DNA of 64,000 nucleotides from Catelliglobosispora koreensis DSM 44566 (lineage in GTDB: Bacteria; Actinomycetota; Actinomycetes; Mycobacteriales; Micromonosporaceae). Under the pieces are notes generated by a model. The model searched no databases, was not told where the DNA came from, and was given only the letters and a program-made list of their open reading frames with translations. The position numbers were made by a program, and so were the translations under genes. The stretch is taken from the NCBI RefSeq assembly GCF_000379685.1, contig NZ_KB903292.1, positions 186,001-250,000 on the forward strand, read 5' to 3'. This document shows positions 40,244-48,493 of the stretch, piece by piece (the stretch's first letter is position 1; the number at the start of each line of letters is the position of its first letter).

Positions 40244-42001
40244 TCAGTCGTCGGTCTCCGCCAGGATTTCTGCCGCGAACTCCCTAGTACCCCCATCGAT
40301 TTGCGGGGTTAATAGCGCGAGCCGGGCGAGGCTGGGGGCAATGGTGACCGGGCGCACGGCGTAGGCCGATTTCAGCGTCTCGAACCGGTCGCGGACCACG
40401 TTTGCCACATCTTCGCGACTACTCTGATCGACCCAGGCAGCGGTGATGAGGGCGAACAACGCGGTCTCGGTCACCCAGTCTTCGGCACCAAACGTCAAGT
40501 CAACGAGCACCTCGCGGCGGGCTGAGGTCTGCCACGGCTCGTCGGCTTGATGGTGCAACATGCCCAGGCAGGCCCAGGTCTGCACGACACGAATCCAGAG
40601 GGCGGGGTAGTCGTGCCACGGAATATCCCCATCTGATGGTGGTGCCACGGGGTGAACCAGCACGCCGAGCAGGTCGTCCAGGGATAGCCCGGCCAGGCTG
40701 ACGGCGTGGTCATAGGCGGCTGGCGGATTGCCCAGACGGAACTGGGCGGTCTGTTGCAGCGCGGCCACGGCACGCTGCGATGGCGGCGCGACGGCGGGCT
40801 GACCGTCGGGCGTCCAGACCTGTGCCCGCACTGTCCGCAATGGACGGTGCGGATCGGCGCCGGGTGCAGGCCCAGTGGTCACTGAGGAACCGGGGAAGGT
40901 CCGCGTGATGGCGGTTATGGCGCTCGGTGGCTCAAAAGAGGAGACCGACATGGTGATCGGACCGTCAATCTTCTGCTCCACGGCTTGCGAGAGCAGGTTG
41001 GTGCACGACTCGGTAGAAGCCGGAACGAAGCCCAGCCAAGGTTCTTCCCAGCACGCCGCTGTCAGATCCTCGTGATTGCAGTCGCTGCCAGGGTGGGCGC
41101 TGGCGAAATCGGCCAGCTGGATCAGATGCCGGGCGTCGTGGTCCTGCTCGAAGCGCAGCCGCTGTCCAACGTGGACAACGCAGTCATAGTCCGGGTCGAT
41201 CGCCATCGCCTTGTCGATCCACTGCAAGGCTTTGGGCAGCTGCTGGTGTGTGGCATAGAGTTCGGCGAGGTCGGAATACAGCGCCAGATTAAGCGGATCG
41301 TGTGCGATGGCGCGCTCGAAGGACTGCGCCGCGGCGTCAACCTGCTTCATGGAACGGTAAACCGACGCGAGGTAGAGCTCGGTCATCGCGGTCGGATCCG
41401 TCTGCACCGCCTGGGTCGCCCACGCGAGCGCCTGCTCCAGCGACCCCGCGCGCCGCGAGATGCTTGAAGCCACGCCGATGAGCAGGCCGTAATAGCTGTG
41501 CGCGGCGACGGCATTGCTCACAAAAGTCAGGTAGGGAGCCGACGCGGCCCGCACCGCCGGATCGGTAACCGGGTCGGCCAATGCCGTAGCGAGCCGCATC
41601 ATGGCGCGGACCGTGATCTCGGGGTGAATCGCTTCGGCTATATGAGGATCAGACATCCAGTCCACCTCGGCCCATGGCATCGAGGGGTCATAGGCACTGG
41701 CCGAAACCAGCAGCTGGAACGCCTCCGCGTGCTGGCCAAGGCTGCCCAGCGCATAGGCACGGGCGACCACGGTGCCGATGAAGGCGGAACCCTTGATATC
41801 GAACAAGTCTGGCGTCGCCGCGCCGTGCTCGCGCACCAGCTGTCCCATCAGCTCCCGCACCTCGGGGTGCCCCGGCGACCAAGCCACCGCCCCGGCGAGG
41901 TGATTGGCCGCGTGATTGAGGTCGCCGCTGTCTAGGGCCATCCGCGCGAGGGAGAGTTCGCCTTCAGCCTGAAGCTGTGGATCGTCGTTGCCTTCGAGCA
42001 T
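40244..42001 (-). CDS. Tetratricopeptide repeat protein
   Basis: This 585-residue cytoplasmic protein has TPR units clearest at about 190-290 (ALAWATQAVQTDPTAMTELYLASVYRSMKQVDAAAQSFERAIAHDP and following). The C-terminal half looks like an alpha-helical scaffold without a recognised catalytic motif. It probably mediates protein-protein contacts. The ATG start is only 6 bases after TAGGCT, a possible -10, and lacks a ribosome-binding site. The gene is divergent from an aldo/keto reductase with a 25-base gap. Confidence 0.75.
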   Translation of the reverse strand: MLEGNDDPQLQAEGELSLARMALDSGDLNHAANHLAGAVAWSPGHPEVRELMGQLVREHGAATPDLFDIKGSAFIGTVVARAYALGSLGQHAEAFQLLVSASAYDPSMPWAEVDWMSDPHIAEAIHPEITVRAMMRLATALADPVTDPAVRAASAPYLTFVSNAVAAHSYYGLLIGVASSISRRAGSLEQALAWATQAVQTDPTAMTELYLASVYRSMKQVDAAAQSFERAIAHDPLNLALYSDLAELYATHQQLPKALQWIDKAMAIDPDYDCVVHVGQRLRFEQDHDARHLIQLADFASAHPGSDCNHEDLTAACWEEPWLGFVPASTESCTNLLSQAVEQKIDGPITMSVSSFEPPSAITAITRTFPGSSVTTGPAPGADPHRPLRTVRAQVWTPDGQPAVAPPSQRAVAALQQTAQFRLGNPPAAYDHAVSLAGLSLDDLLGVLVHPVAPPSDGDIPWHDYPALWIRVVQTWACLGMLHHQADEPWQTSARREVLVDLTFGAEDWVTETALFALITAAWVDQSSREDVANVVRDRFETLKSAYAVRPVTIAPSLARLALLTPQIDGGTREFAAEILAETDD

Positions 42002-42026
42002 CTGTGCAGCCTAATAGAGTGGGGAC

Positions 42027-42863
42027 ATGACGTCACACGTGAGCACCGTCGAGCTGCGGCATGGGGCGAAGATGCCCCGCGTCGGGCTAGGCACCTGGCC
42101 AATGTCCGATCGCGAAGCCGAAACCGTGATAGCGCAGGCGATTGGGTTAGGCTACCGGCTCATCGACACCGCCGAGAATTACGGCAACGAGGCCGGTGTC
42201 GGCCGGGGCATCCGTGCCTCGGGTGTGTCCAGAGAAGATGTGTTCGTCACCACCAAATTCAACCGGCGCTGGCACGGTGCCAACCTGGTCGCCGAGGCGG
42301 TATCGCGCAGTTGCGACCGGCTAGGCGTCGACTACCTCGACCTCATGCTGATCCACTGGCCGAATCCGGCGCAGGATCGCTATGTCGAGGCATGGGAAGG
42401 ACTGGCGGCGATGCTGAAAGAGGGGCGGGTCAAAGCTATCGGCACGTCCAACTTCAAGCCCGCCCACCTCGACCGGGTCATCGCGGAAACCGGTGTGGTT
42501 CCCGACGTGAATCAGATCGAGCTGAACCCACTGGTCACACGTGAGGCGGCACGGTCCTATCACGAGAAACATGGCATCGTCACCGAGTCGTGGGCGCCGC
42601 TTGGCGGCGGAGGCAATAGCGTCCTGCGTGAGCCGGCCGTGCGAGACATCGCCGCCCGGATCGGCATAACGCCCGGCCAGGTCGTGCTGCGCTGGCACCT
42701 TGAGCTGGGCGCGGTGCCGATTCCGAAGTCCAGCAACCGTGACCGCCTTGCGGACAACCTCGACGTGTTCGGGTTCGAGCTGGAGCCAGCCGACATCGAA
42801 GCGATCAGTGCGCTCGACCAGGGCGAGGCCATGGCGGCTGACTCAGACGCCTTCGGCCACTGA
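42027..42863 (+). CDS. Aldo/keto reductase
   Basis: This 278-residue NADPH-dependent reductase has a (beta/alpha)8 barrel and the usual tetrad regions: Asp and Tyr in LIDTAENYGNE, Lys in VTTKF and His in LMLIHWP. The cofactor-binding end is IPKSSNRDRLADNL. It resembles 2,5-diketo-D-gluconate reductase-type enzymes, which reduce diverse aldehydes and ketones. GTGGGGA precedes the ATG. Confidence 0.88.
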   Translation: MTSHVSTVELRHGAKMPRVGLGTWPMSDREAETVIAQAIGLGYRLIDTAENYGNEAGVGRGIRASGVSREDVFVTTKFNRRWHGANLVAEAVSRSCDRLGVDYLDLMLIHWPNPAQDRYVEAWEGLAAMLKEGRVKAIGTSNFKPAHLDRVIAETGVVPDVNQIELNPLVTREAARSYHEKHGIVTESWAPLGGGGNSVLREPAVRDIAARIGITPGQVVLRWHLELGAVPIPKSSNRDRLADNLDVFGFELEPADIEAISALDQGEAMAADSDAFGH

Positions 42864-42866
42864 CCC

Positions 42867-42932
42867 CGTCGCGATGGGATACGAATTCAATGAAGCCGGG
42901 GAGGAATCAGTGAGTTGGATCCCATCACGACG
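42867..42932. repeat. Long-loop inverted repeat between convergent genes
   Basis: CGTCGCGATGGGAT (42867-42880) and ATCCCATCACGACG (42919-42932) match at 13 of 14 positions around a 38-base loop. It lies between the convergent reductase and histidine kinase genes, so a terminator role is likely despite the long loop. Confidence 0.55.
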
Positions 42933-42945
42933 GACCATCCGAAAC

Positions 42946-43947
42946 CTATGGTTGCCACGCCTTGACCGGCAACATTGATGACAGTTGTGTCATCGAAACG
43001 GTAGTCCCGGCGCCGGGGCGGCTGCGCACTTCGATCGTGCCGCCCCACTGCTGAGCGATGCCCCGCACCGTCGAAAGCCCAATCCCCTCAGGCACTTCGC
43101 CCGGATTCATGCCCGCGCCTGTGTCGGTTACCTCGACCGACCAGCCATCATGGTCGATGCTCCCGGTCACTTTAATCCGGTCACCGCGGGCCGTGTGCTT
43201 GACGGCGTTGTCCAGGAGACAGTCGACGGCGACTTCCAGCCGCTCACGGTTGGCGAGAACGGTTCCGCTGCTGGCCGTGACTTCCCACGCGCGCTCGGCG
43301 GCCGGAGTCCAGCGCCGCACGATCCGGGCCAGCTCACGGTCAAGGGCTAGCGGCTCACGGGTGAGCTGACCCTCTATTTGCATCAACGTGACCAGGCGTT
43401 CCGTGATCTGCGCGAGTTTGTCCAGCTCATCGAGCACGATAGCGGTGTCTTCAGCCACGACAGGGTCGCTAACGCGTTCCCGTACCAATTCCGTGTACCC
43501 GCGGGCGATCGTGATCGGTGTCCGCAACTCGTGCGACACCTGCCGCACCAGGTGCTGGCGTGCCTCGATGCGGCGGTGTTCCTCCTGCGCGATGCGGGCC
43601 AGTTCGGCTAACGCCAAGTGCCGCTTACGCAGGTAGTGAGCGACGACCGCCGTCAGGATCACACTCAGCGGAATCTCAGCGGTCTCGATCCAGTCAATGC
43701 GTCCCAGGCTGGCGTGATACGACATGATCGTGCCGGTCACGACAGCGGATATCGCCACCATGACCAGCATTTCGCGGGGCTGCCACACCGTGAAGCCATA
43801 AGCGAGCACGAGCCCAATCCAAAGCACGTGATAGGGGATCGTCTCGTGCGAAGGCAACAGGTACATCGCTAGCGCGCAAAGCAGCGCGCCGCTTAGCCAA
43901 GTCGCGCGGACGATCCACTTAGTGCGCGTCGAAACGGTATCCGACAT
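42946..43947 (-). CDS. Sensor histidine kinase
   Basis: This 333-residue membrane kinase has about four N-terminal spans and a short cytoplasmic linker. The HisKA phosphoacceptor is in VSHELRTPITIARGYTEL, and the HATPase domain has DNAVKHTA, DTGAGMNPGE and GIGLSTVRGIA. There is no large extracellular sensor, so it may sense the membrane or an intramembrane signal. It overlaps the response-regulator gene by 29 bases. Confidence 0.9.
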   Translation of the reverse strand: MSDTVSTRTKWIVRATWLSGALLCALAMYLLPSHETIPYHVLWIGLVLAYGFTVWQPREMLVMVAISAVVTGTIMSYHASLGRIDWIETAEIPLSVILTAVVAHYLRKRHLALAELARIAQEEHRRIEARQHLVRQVSHELRTPITIARGYTELVRERVSDPVVAEDTAIVLDELDKLAQITERLVTLMQIEGQLTREPLALDRELARIVRRWTPAAERAWEVTASSGTVLANRERLEVAVDCLLDNAVKHTARGDRIKVTGSIDHDGWSVEVTDTGAGMNPGEVPEGIGLSTVRGIAQQWGGTIEVRSRPGAGTTVSMTQLSSMLPVKAWQP

Positions 43948-44590
43948 GCCTTACCGCCACTATCCGATCAGGATGGTCAAGTTTGGCCCGCAGCCTGCGG
44001 ATGAAGACATCGACGACATTAGTGCCCGGATCGAAGGTCATGTCCCAGACTTCGCGCAGGAGCTCGGCTCGCGAACACGCCAAACCGGTGCGCTGCATGA
44101 GATAGCGCAGCAAACTGAACTCGCGATGCGACAGCGCCGACTCTCGCCCCTGGACGATCACCTTGTGTGAGCGCAGGTCCAGGCGTACCGGCCCGGCCGT
44201 CAGCAGATCCGTGGCGGGCCCGGGTGCTCGTTCCCTAATGCGTGCCCGCACGCGCGCGACCAGTTCAGCCAGGGCGAACGGCTTGGCCACGAAGTCGGCC
44301 GCGCCGCCCTCGATGCACGCCACCCTCGTCGCGATCTGCGGAACCGCTGACAACACCAGCACCGGTTGACTGGGCACGTTTTCCACCAGTTTGTGCAAGA
44401 CCGTCATGCCATCGAGATCCGGCAGCATCAGATCGAGGATCACCAGGTCGAAGCCGCCGTTGAGGCCCGAGGTGAGCCCCTCCTGCCCGGTCGCCGTGCG
44501 AACGACCTGAAAGCCCTCCCCGTGCAGTGCACGGTGCAGCAGACGAGCGATCCTGTCGTCGTCCTCGATCAGTAAAAGCTGCTGGCTAAC
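43919..44590 (-). CDS. OmpR-type response regulator, unusual start
   Basis: This regulator has a receiver domain (acid cluster LLLIEDDD, phospho-acceptor Asp in ILDLMLPDLDG, Lys in VAKPFALAEL) and a winged-helix DNA-binding domain (GRESALSHREFSLLRYLMQRTG). It pairs with the overlapping kinase gene. The conserved frame runs back to about 44590 (VSQQLLLIEDDDRIARLL), but no ATG, GTG or TTG occurs there. The upstream in-frame ATG (44608) is followed by a TGA after three codons. The first usual start is GTG 44443, which would remove the acid cluster. A rare start (GTT, ATC or CTG) or a sequence error/mutation must explain this. The 5' coordinate is therefore uncertain. Confidence 0.75.
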   Translation of the reverse strand, partial: VSQQLLLIEDDDRIARLLHRALHGEGFQVVRTATGQEGLTSGLNGGFDLVILDLMLPDLDGMTVLHKLVENVPSQPVLVLSAVPQIATRVACIEGGAADFVAKPFALAELVARVRARIRERAPGPATDLLTAGPVRLDLRSHKVIVQGRESALSHREFSLLRYLMQRTGLACSRAELLREVWDMTFDPGTNVVDVFIRRLRAKLDHPDRIVAVRHVGYRFDAH

Positions 44591-44619
44591 GATCCTTCAT
44601 GATGACATGATCTCGGCTC

Positions 44620-45576
44620 GTGTGGAGCCTTCGAGAACCCGCCCTGTTCACCCATCTCGAACCCGCCCGCAGCGTCCTGATCGCGGGAGCCGGTGGGGGA
44701 TTTGACGTATATGCCGGCCTTCCCCTCGCCTTCGCCCTCGCCGCCGCTGGCAAGCAAGTCCACCTCGCTAACCTCACGTTCACCGATCTCGGCGACCTCG
44801 GCCAAGCCGATTGGATCGAGCCGCGGCTAGCAGCCGTGACCGCGGAGTCGACCGGTGGCGAGACCTACTTTCCGGAACGGACGCTGGCCCGCTGGCTCAC
44901 CGGCGGTCCGCTCACGCCAGTGGTCTACGCACTGGAACGGGCTGGGGTGCAGCCGATGCGCGCCAACTACCGCACCCTCGTGCAGCGGCTGGAACTCGAC
45001 GCCATCGTGCTCGTTGACGGCGGCACCGACATCCTCATGCAAGGTGATGAGGCTGGCCTGGGCACGCCCGCCGAAGACATGGCGAGCCTTGTCGCCGTGG
45101 CAGGAATCGACGTCCCGGTAAGGTTTGTCGTCAGCGCCGGCTTTGGCGTGGACTCGTTTCACGGCATCTGCCACTCGCACGTGCTGGAAAACATTGCCAC
45201 GCTTGACAAAGCCGGTGCCTATCTCGGTGCGCTGTCGATCTCGTGGCAGTCGCCAGAAGGTGCCGCTTACCTTGACGCCGTGGCACATGCGGCCCTGCAC
45301 ACACCGAAATACCCGAGCATCGTGAATGGACAGATCGCCGCCGCGATCAAGGGCGAGTTCGGCGATATGCATTTCACGACCCGCACCGGCGGCAGCGAAC
45401 TGTTCATTAACCCGCTGATGGCCATGTATTTCAGCTTCGATCTGCTGGGCGTTTACCGCAAACTGTTGTACCGCACCGCTTTGGAGCCAACGGTCACCAG
45501 AATCCAAGTCGGCGCGGCGATTGAGCGCTTCCGCGAGTCAATCACCATCCGTCCCCGGCGCGACTTTCCACACTGA
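44620..45576 (+). CDS. DUF1152 domain protein
   Basis: This 318-residue protein is of the DUF1152 type. The N-terminal VLIAGAGGGFDVYAGLPLAFAL looks like a nucleotide-binding loop, and the acidic LDAIVLVDGGTDILMQGDE follows near residue 127. Its function is not established. GTG 44620 is the only usual start because an upstream in-frame ATG is closed by a stop. The 3' end overlaps the convergent small gene by 39 bases. Confidence 0.75.
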   Translation: MWSLREPALFTHLEPARSVLIAGAGGGFDVYAGLPLAFALAAAGKQVHLANLTFTDLGDLGQADWIEPRLAAVTAESTGGETYFPERTLARWLTGGPLTPVVYALERAGVQPMRANYRTLVQRLELDAIVLVDGGTDILMQGDEAGLGTPAEDMASLVAVAGIDVPVRFVVSAGFGVDSFHGICHSHVLENIATLDKAGAYLGALSISWQSPEGAAYLDAVAHAALHTPKYPSIVNGQIAAAIKGEFGDMHFTTRTGGSELFINPLMAMYFSFDLLGVYRKLLYRTALEPTVTRIQVGAAIERFRESITIRPRRDFPH

Positions 45577-45834
45577 AGTCACGGGAGTTCCGACGAGGGC
45601 CGGGGCGTTGGCTGGCGATGCCCACACCTTGTCGCGCAGGAAACCCAGAAACGCCTCAGCTTGCGCGGGCGTGCTGAAATCCAGATCGACAACGACATAG
45701 TTCGGATCGCCGATGGGCTGATAGACGCGATGTGCCAGCACCCCGGCCTGCTGGCGCATCTCGGCGAACCGGTCAAACGCGCCCTTCCAGGTGCCGAAGT
45801 CAGTGATCGCGTGCTCGATGTGAAGTGTTGTCAT
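45538..45834 (-). CDS. Small dimeric alpha/beta-barrel-like protein
   Basis: This 98-residue protein is similar in size and pattern to antibiotic-biosynthesis-monooxygenase/EthD-like ferredoxin-fold proteins: MTTLHIEHAITDFGTWKGAF, a central VVVDLDFSTPAQAEAFLGFL and a short C-terminal strand. Such proteins often bind small aromatic or quinone-like ligands as dimers. No catalytic residue is certain. It is divergent from a LuxR-type regulator gene, which is its likeliest regulator. Confidence 0.7.
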   Translation of the reverse strand: MTTLHIEHAITDFGTWKGAFDRFAEMRQQAGVLAHRVYQPIGDPNYVVVDLDFSTPAQAEAFLGFLRDKVWASPANAPALVGTPVTSVWKVAPGTDGD

Positions 45835-45886
45835 GCCTTCAGTGTTGGGGCCAGCGCGGCGGTGGCATATCCCAGATAGCTGGGGT

Positions 45887-46852
45887 ATGCCCGCTACGCT
45901 GAGCCTCGTGACGGCTGTCGAGGCTGCGTGCCGCGCGGGTGGCGACCCGGTGTCCCTGCGATCGCGTGTGCTGCGGGCGTTGAAGCAGACGGTCCGTTTT
46001 GATTACCACGCGTTTCTGCTCACGGACCCTGAGACCGGCGTCGGCTGTTCGCCGGTGGCTCGGGTGCCTGACGAGCTGATGCCCAGCCTTCCCGAAGTGA
46101 TCCGCCTGCGGTATTTGTCGGCGGCGACAGGTGGCTCACAGTGGCGCGAATTCTTGGCGCGGCACGGCATCGCAGACGTCGCCACGGTGGTCTTCAGCGA
46201 TAGGCACGGAACGTGGGGCTGGCTCGACCTGTGGCGCGCTGGCGACCCGTTCACGGCCGCTGAGCGGCAAGCCCTAGACGCGCTTTGCGAGCCGGTCACC
46301 GAGGCACTGCGCCACAGCCAGGCCGAAACGTTCATCACCGCACCAGCCCGCCCGCCGAGACCAGGCCCCGTCGTGCTGCTGTTGTCCCGTGATCTGACCG
46401 TCTTACGGCAGACGCCGGAAACGAACGCCTATCTGCGGCAACTCGTCCCGCCACCGGAAGGCCAGCAACCCATTCCGGCTGGCGCGTATAACGTTGGGGC
46501 GCAAGTGCTCGCGAACGAGGCCGGGACGCACTCGCGCCCCGCCTGGGCGCGGGTGCACCTGGCGAGCGGATTGTGGATGACCCTGCGGGCAACCACCATG
46601 GGCGACGCGATCGCGGTGTCCATTGAGGAGAGTTCGCCAGCGGAGCGAGTTGACTTGTTCACCCGCGCTTGCGGACTGTCCCCGAGGGAAGCCGAGCTAT
46701 TCGGTCATCTGGTGAAAGGCCAAGACACCAAAGAGATCGCCACCATGATGTACTTGTCGGAGCACACCGTGCAGGATCATCTGAAATCCATCTTCGCCAA
46801 AACCGGCGAACGCAGCCGCAAAACGTTAATCGCGCGGGCGCTGGGGACGTGA
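45887..46852 (+). CDS. LuxR-type transcriptional regulator
   Basis: This regulator of about 321 residues has a GAF-like N-terminal part (LKQTVRFDYHAFLLTDPETGVG) and a C-terminal LuxR helix-turn-helix (ACGLSPREAELFGHLVKGQDTKEIATMMYLSEHTVQDHLKSIFAKTGERSRKTL, shortened here to its key parts SPREAE and EHTVQDHLKSIF). The frame opens at 45833, overlapping the divergent gene. ATG 45887 gives a more typical start. Confidence 0.82.
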   Translation: MPATLSLVTAVEAACRAGGDPVSLRSRVLRALKQTVRFDYHAFLLTDPETGVGCSPVARVPDELMPSLPEVIRLRYLSAATGGSQWREFLARHGIADVATVVFSDRHGTWGWLDLWRAGDPFTAAERQALDALCEPVTEALRHSQAETFITAPARPPRPGPVVLLLSRDLTVLRQTPETNAYLRQLVPPPEGQQPIPAGAYNVGAQVLANEAGTHSRPAWARVHLASGLWMTLRATTMGDAIAVSIEESSPAERVDLFTRACGLSPREAELFGHLVKGQDTKEIATMMYLSEHTVQDHLKSIFAKTGERSRKTLIARALGT

Positions 46853-47224
46853 GCGCCACCGCTCGACAGCCGCGTCAGCGTCAACTTTTTGCAGCACCAC
46901 GGGCGGACCGTCAAGCATGCCGCGATTGGCTTTGATGATGCGGGCGTTGAGGTCGGCGAGGTAAGCCCGCACGGCTTCTTCGTTGTTGCGGCGGGCCAGC
47001 ATCATGTCGAGCTCTTCGATCTCTTTACGCAGAGCCAAACTCGGCGGCAGCAGACCGGTCAGATTCTCGCGGGCGATCCACTGCTTGAGCCACCAGTCTT
47101 CGTCATAGTGGCCGCCCGCGCCCGGGATCGGCTTGCCCTTGCCGGGCAAGTCTTTGAAGTCTCCGCGCTCTTCTGCCTCGCGGATCTGGCGGTCAAACGC
47201 CGATTCATACGCTGGCCCCGTCAT
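46826..47224 (-). CDS. DUF1992 / DnaJ-related DnaJC28-like protein
   Basis: This 132-residue protein has the DUF1992 pattern: YESAFDRQIREAEERGDFKDLPGKGKPI at the N-terminus and a basic, helical rest with NARIIKANR. Homologues are widespread and sometimes linked to DnaJ-like proteins, but the function is unknown. It overlaps the 3' end of the convergent LuxR-type gene by 27 bases. Confidence 0.8.
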   Translation of the reverse strand: MTGPAYESAFDRQIREAEERGDFKDLPGKGKPIPGAGGHYDEDWWLKQWIARENLTGLLPPSLALRKEIEELDMMLARRNNEEAVRAYLADLNARIIKANRGMLDGPPVVLQKVDADAAVERWRSRPQRPRD

Positions 47225-47327
47225 AACGACACCCTACCCTCGTGCTCTGACGGCAAACCGACAGCTCGGACTGTGGTTTTAGCCATATCGTGTGCGGCAA
47301 TTGTTTCCGGCAAAATGGAGGTCTCCC

Positions 47328-48152
47328 GTGCGCTTAGCCCGGCTCGCGGCTGTCGCGTTAGCGGCCAGCGTCATCGGTTCGCAGTTCGCGGTTCCCGCAA
47401 GCGCAGCCGAGACGTTGCGTGCGCTCAGAGTGGTCACGGTGAACTCACTCGCCGAATCCACGTCGGTGCGGACCGTCACGGCCACGTGCACCGGCCAGCG
47501 TCTCATCGGTGGCGGTTTCTACCTCGATGGCGACACGCAAGGAGAGGTCCTGATTGACAAGGTGCTGCCTAGCGCGAGCTACTTCCAAGTCAGGGCAAGG
47601 GAAACCCCGAAGGGCACGAAGGGACTCTGGTGGCTGCGGACCTACGCGGTTTGCGCTGACGATCAGCCTGGGTTCCAGGTGGTCGGCGTGGACGGGCCGA
47701 CGGCCACCTGCCCGGCGGGTAAGAAAGTCACCGGGGGTGGCGCGGAAGTCATTGGTGGCAACGGGGAAGTCATCCTCAACTCGATGGTTCCTGGTGTCAC
47801 GACGGTGAACGCGGTGGCGGTGGAAGACGCCAACGGTGCGGCCGCCGCTTGGTCGCTGCGGACCTATGCCGTCTGTGGACCGGGCGATCTGCCAGGACTT
47901 CAGCGTGTGAACGCTTTGGCGCTGGGGGATTCGAACAACAAGCATGTCGCGTCTACCTGCCCGTCAGGTGCACGGACGCTCAGCGTCGGCTGGGACATTG
48001 GCAACCGGACCCCAGGGCTGGTGACACCAGAGATCGTGGTGCCAGAGACGCCGCCGTGGGCGACAGGAAGTTATGTCTACGCGCGGGAATTGGGCGCCGG
48101 GACGAGTACCACCTGGTCTCTTGGCTCAACGCTCGTTTGCGCCTTCGCGTAA
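47328..48152 (+). CDS. Secreted protein with three cysteine-paired repeats
   Basis: This 274-residue exported protein has a signal peptide (cleavage near VPASA/AE). Three related units follow, each about 65-75 residues. They start TVTATCTGQRLIGGGF, ATCPAGKKVTGGGAEV and ASTCPSGARTLSVGW, and end in RTYAVCADD, RTYAVCGPG and STLVCAFA. Each unit has one Cys near its start and one near its end, so one disulfide per repeat is likely. GGAGG 6 bases before GTG 47328 fixes the start inside a longer frame. I do not recognise the function; a surface or matrix-binding role is possible. Confidence 0.75.
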   Translation: MRLARLAAVALAASVIGSQFAVPASAAETLRALRVVTVNSLAESTSVRTVTATCTGQRLIGGGFYLDGDTQGEVLIDKVLPSASYFQVRARETPKGTKGLWWLRTYAVCADDQPGFQVVGVDGPTATCPAGKKVTGGGAEVIGGNGEVILNSMVPGVTTVNAVAVEDANGAAAAWSLRTYAVCGPGDLPGLQRVNALALGDSNNKHVASTCPSGARTLSVGWDIGNRTPGLVTPEIVVPETPPWATGSYVYARELGAGTSTTWSLGSTLVCAFA

Positions 48153-48493
48153 GGAAAACCGGGGACAGTCCAGATTGGACTGTCCCCGGTTTCTCTGCGA
48201 AGGACTACGCCGAACGGCACGGGTTCCCGGCGGGATGAGCCGATGTGCCAGCGCTGCCGATGATCACCGGGATGTGGCACGTGACCTAAGCGTCCGCCGT
48301 GATTAGGCCAACCTCGATGGTCACGCCAGACGCCGGAGCGCTCCCAAGCCAACGGCGGCAGAGGACTAAGACATCGAAGAAGTGTCACACATCGAAGCAC
48401 CAATAAAACAGTCTTACGTTTTCGTGAATGCTCCGGTAAGCAGGGACCACCCGTGGCTACCGCCACGATTGTTTATGGAGTCGGGGAGGACTC
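48153..48493. other. 341-base intergenic region
   Basis: This stretch holds the terminator at 48156-48192 and, near its end, the GGGGAGGA ribosome-binding site of the M28 peptidase gene. I see no credible open reading frame or RNA gene in it. A locally AT-rich part (about 48400-48430) probably contains the promoter, but no clear -35/-10 pair was fixed. Confidence 0.6.
48156..48192 (+). terminator. Perfect 17-bp hairpin terminator
   Basis: AAACCGGGGACAGTCCA and TGGACTGTCCCCGGTTT pair perfectly around GAT, 3 bases after the stop of the repeat protein, ending in TTT. It is among the strongest hairpins in the window. Confidence 0.9.

Noticed and set aside
47279-47506. Small minus-strand frame opposite the repeat protein
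   Set aside because: Shadow frame; the plus-strand gene has a ribosome-binding site, signal peptide and internal repeats.
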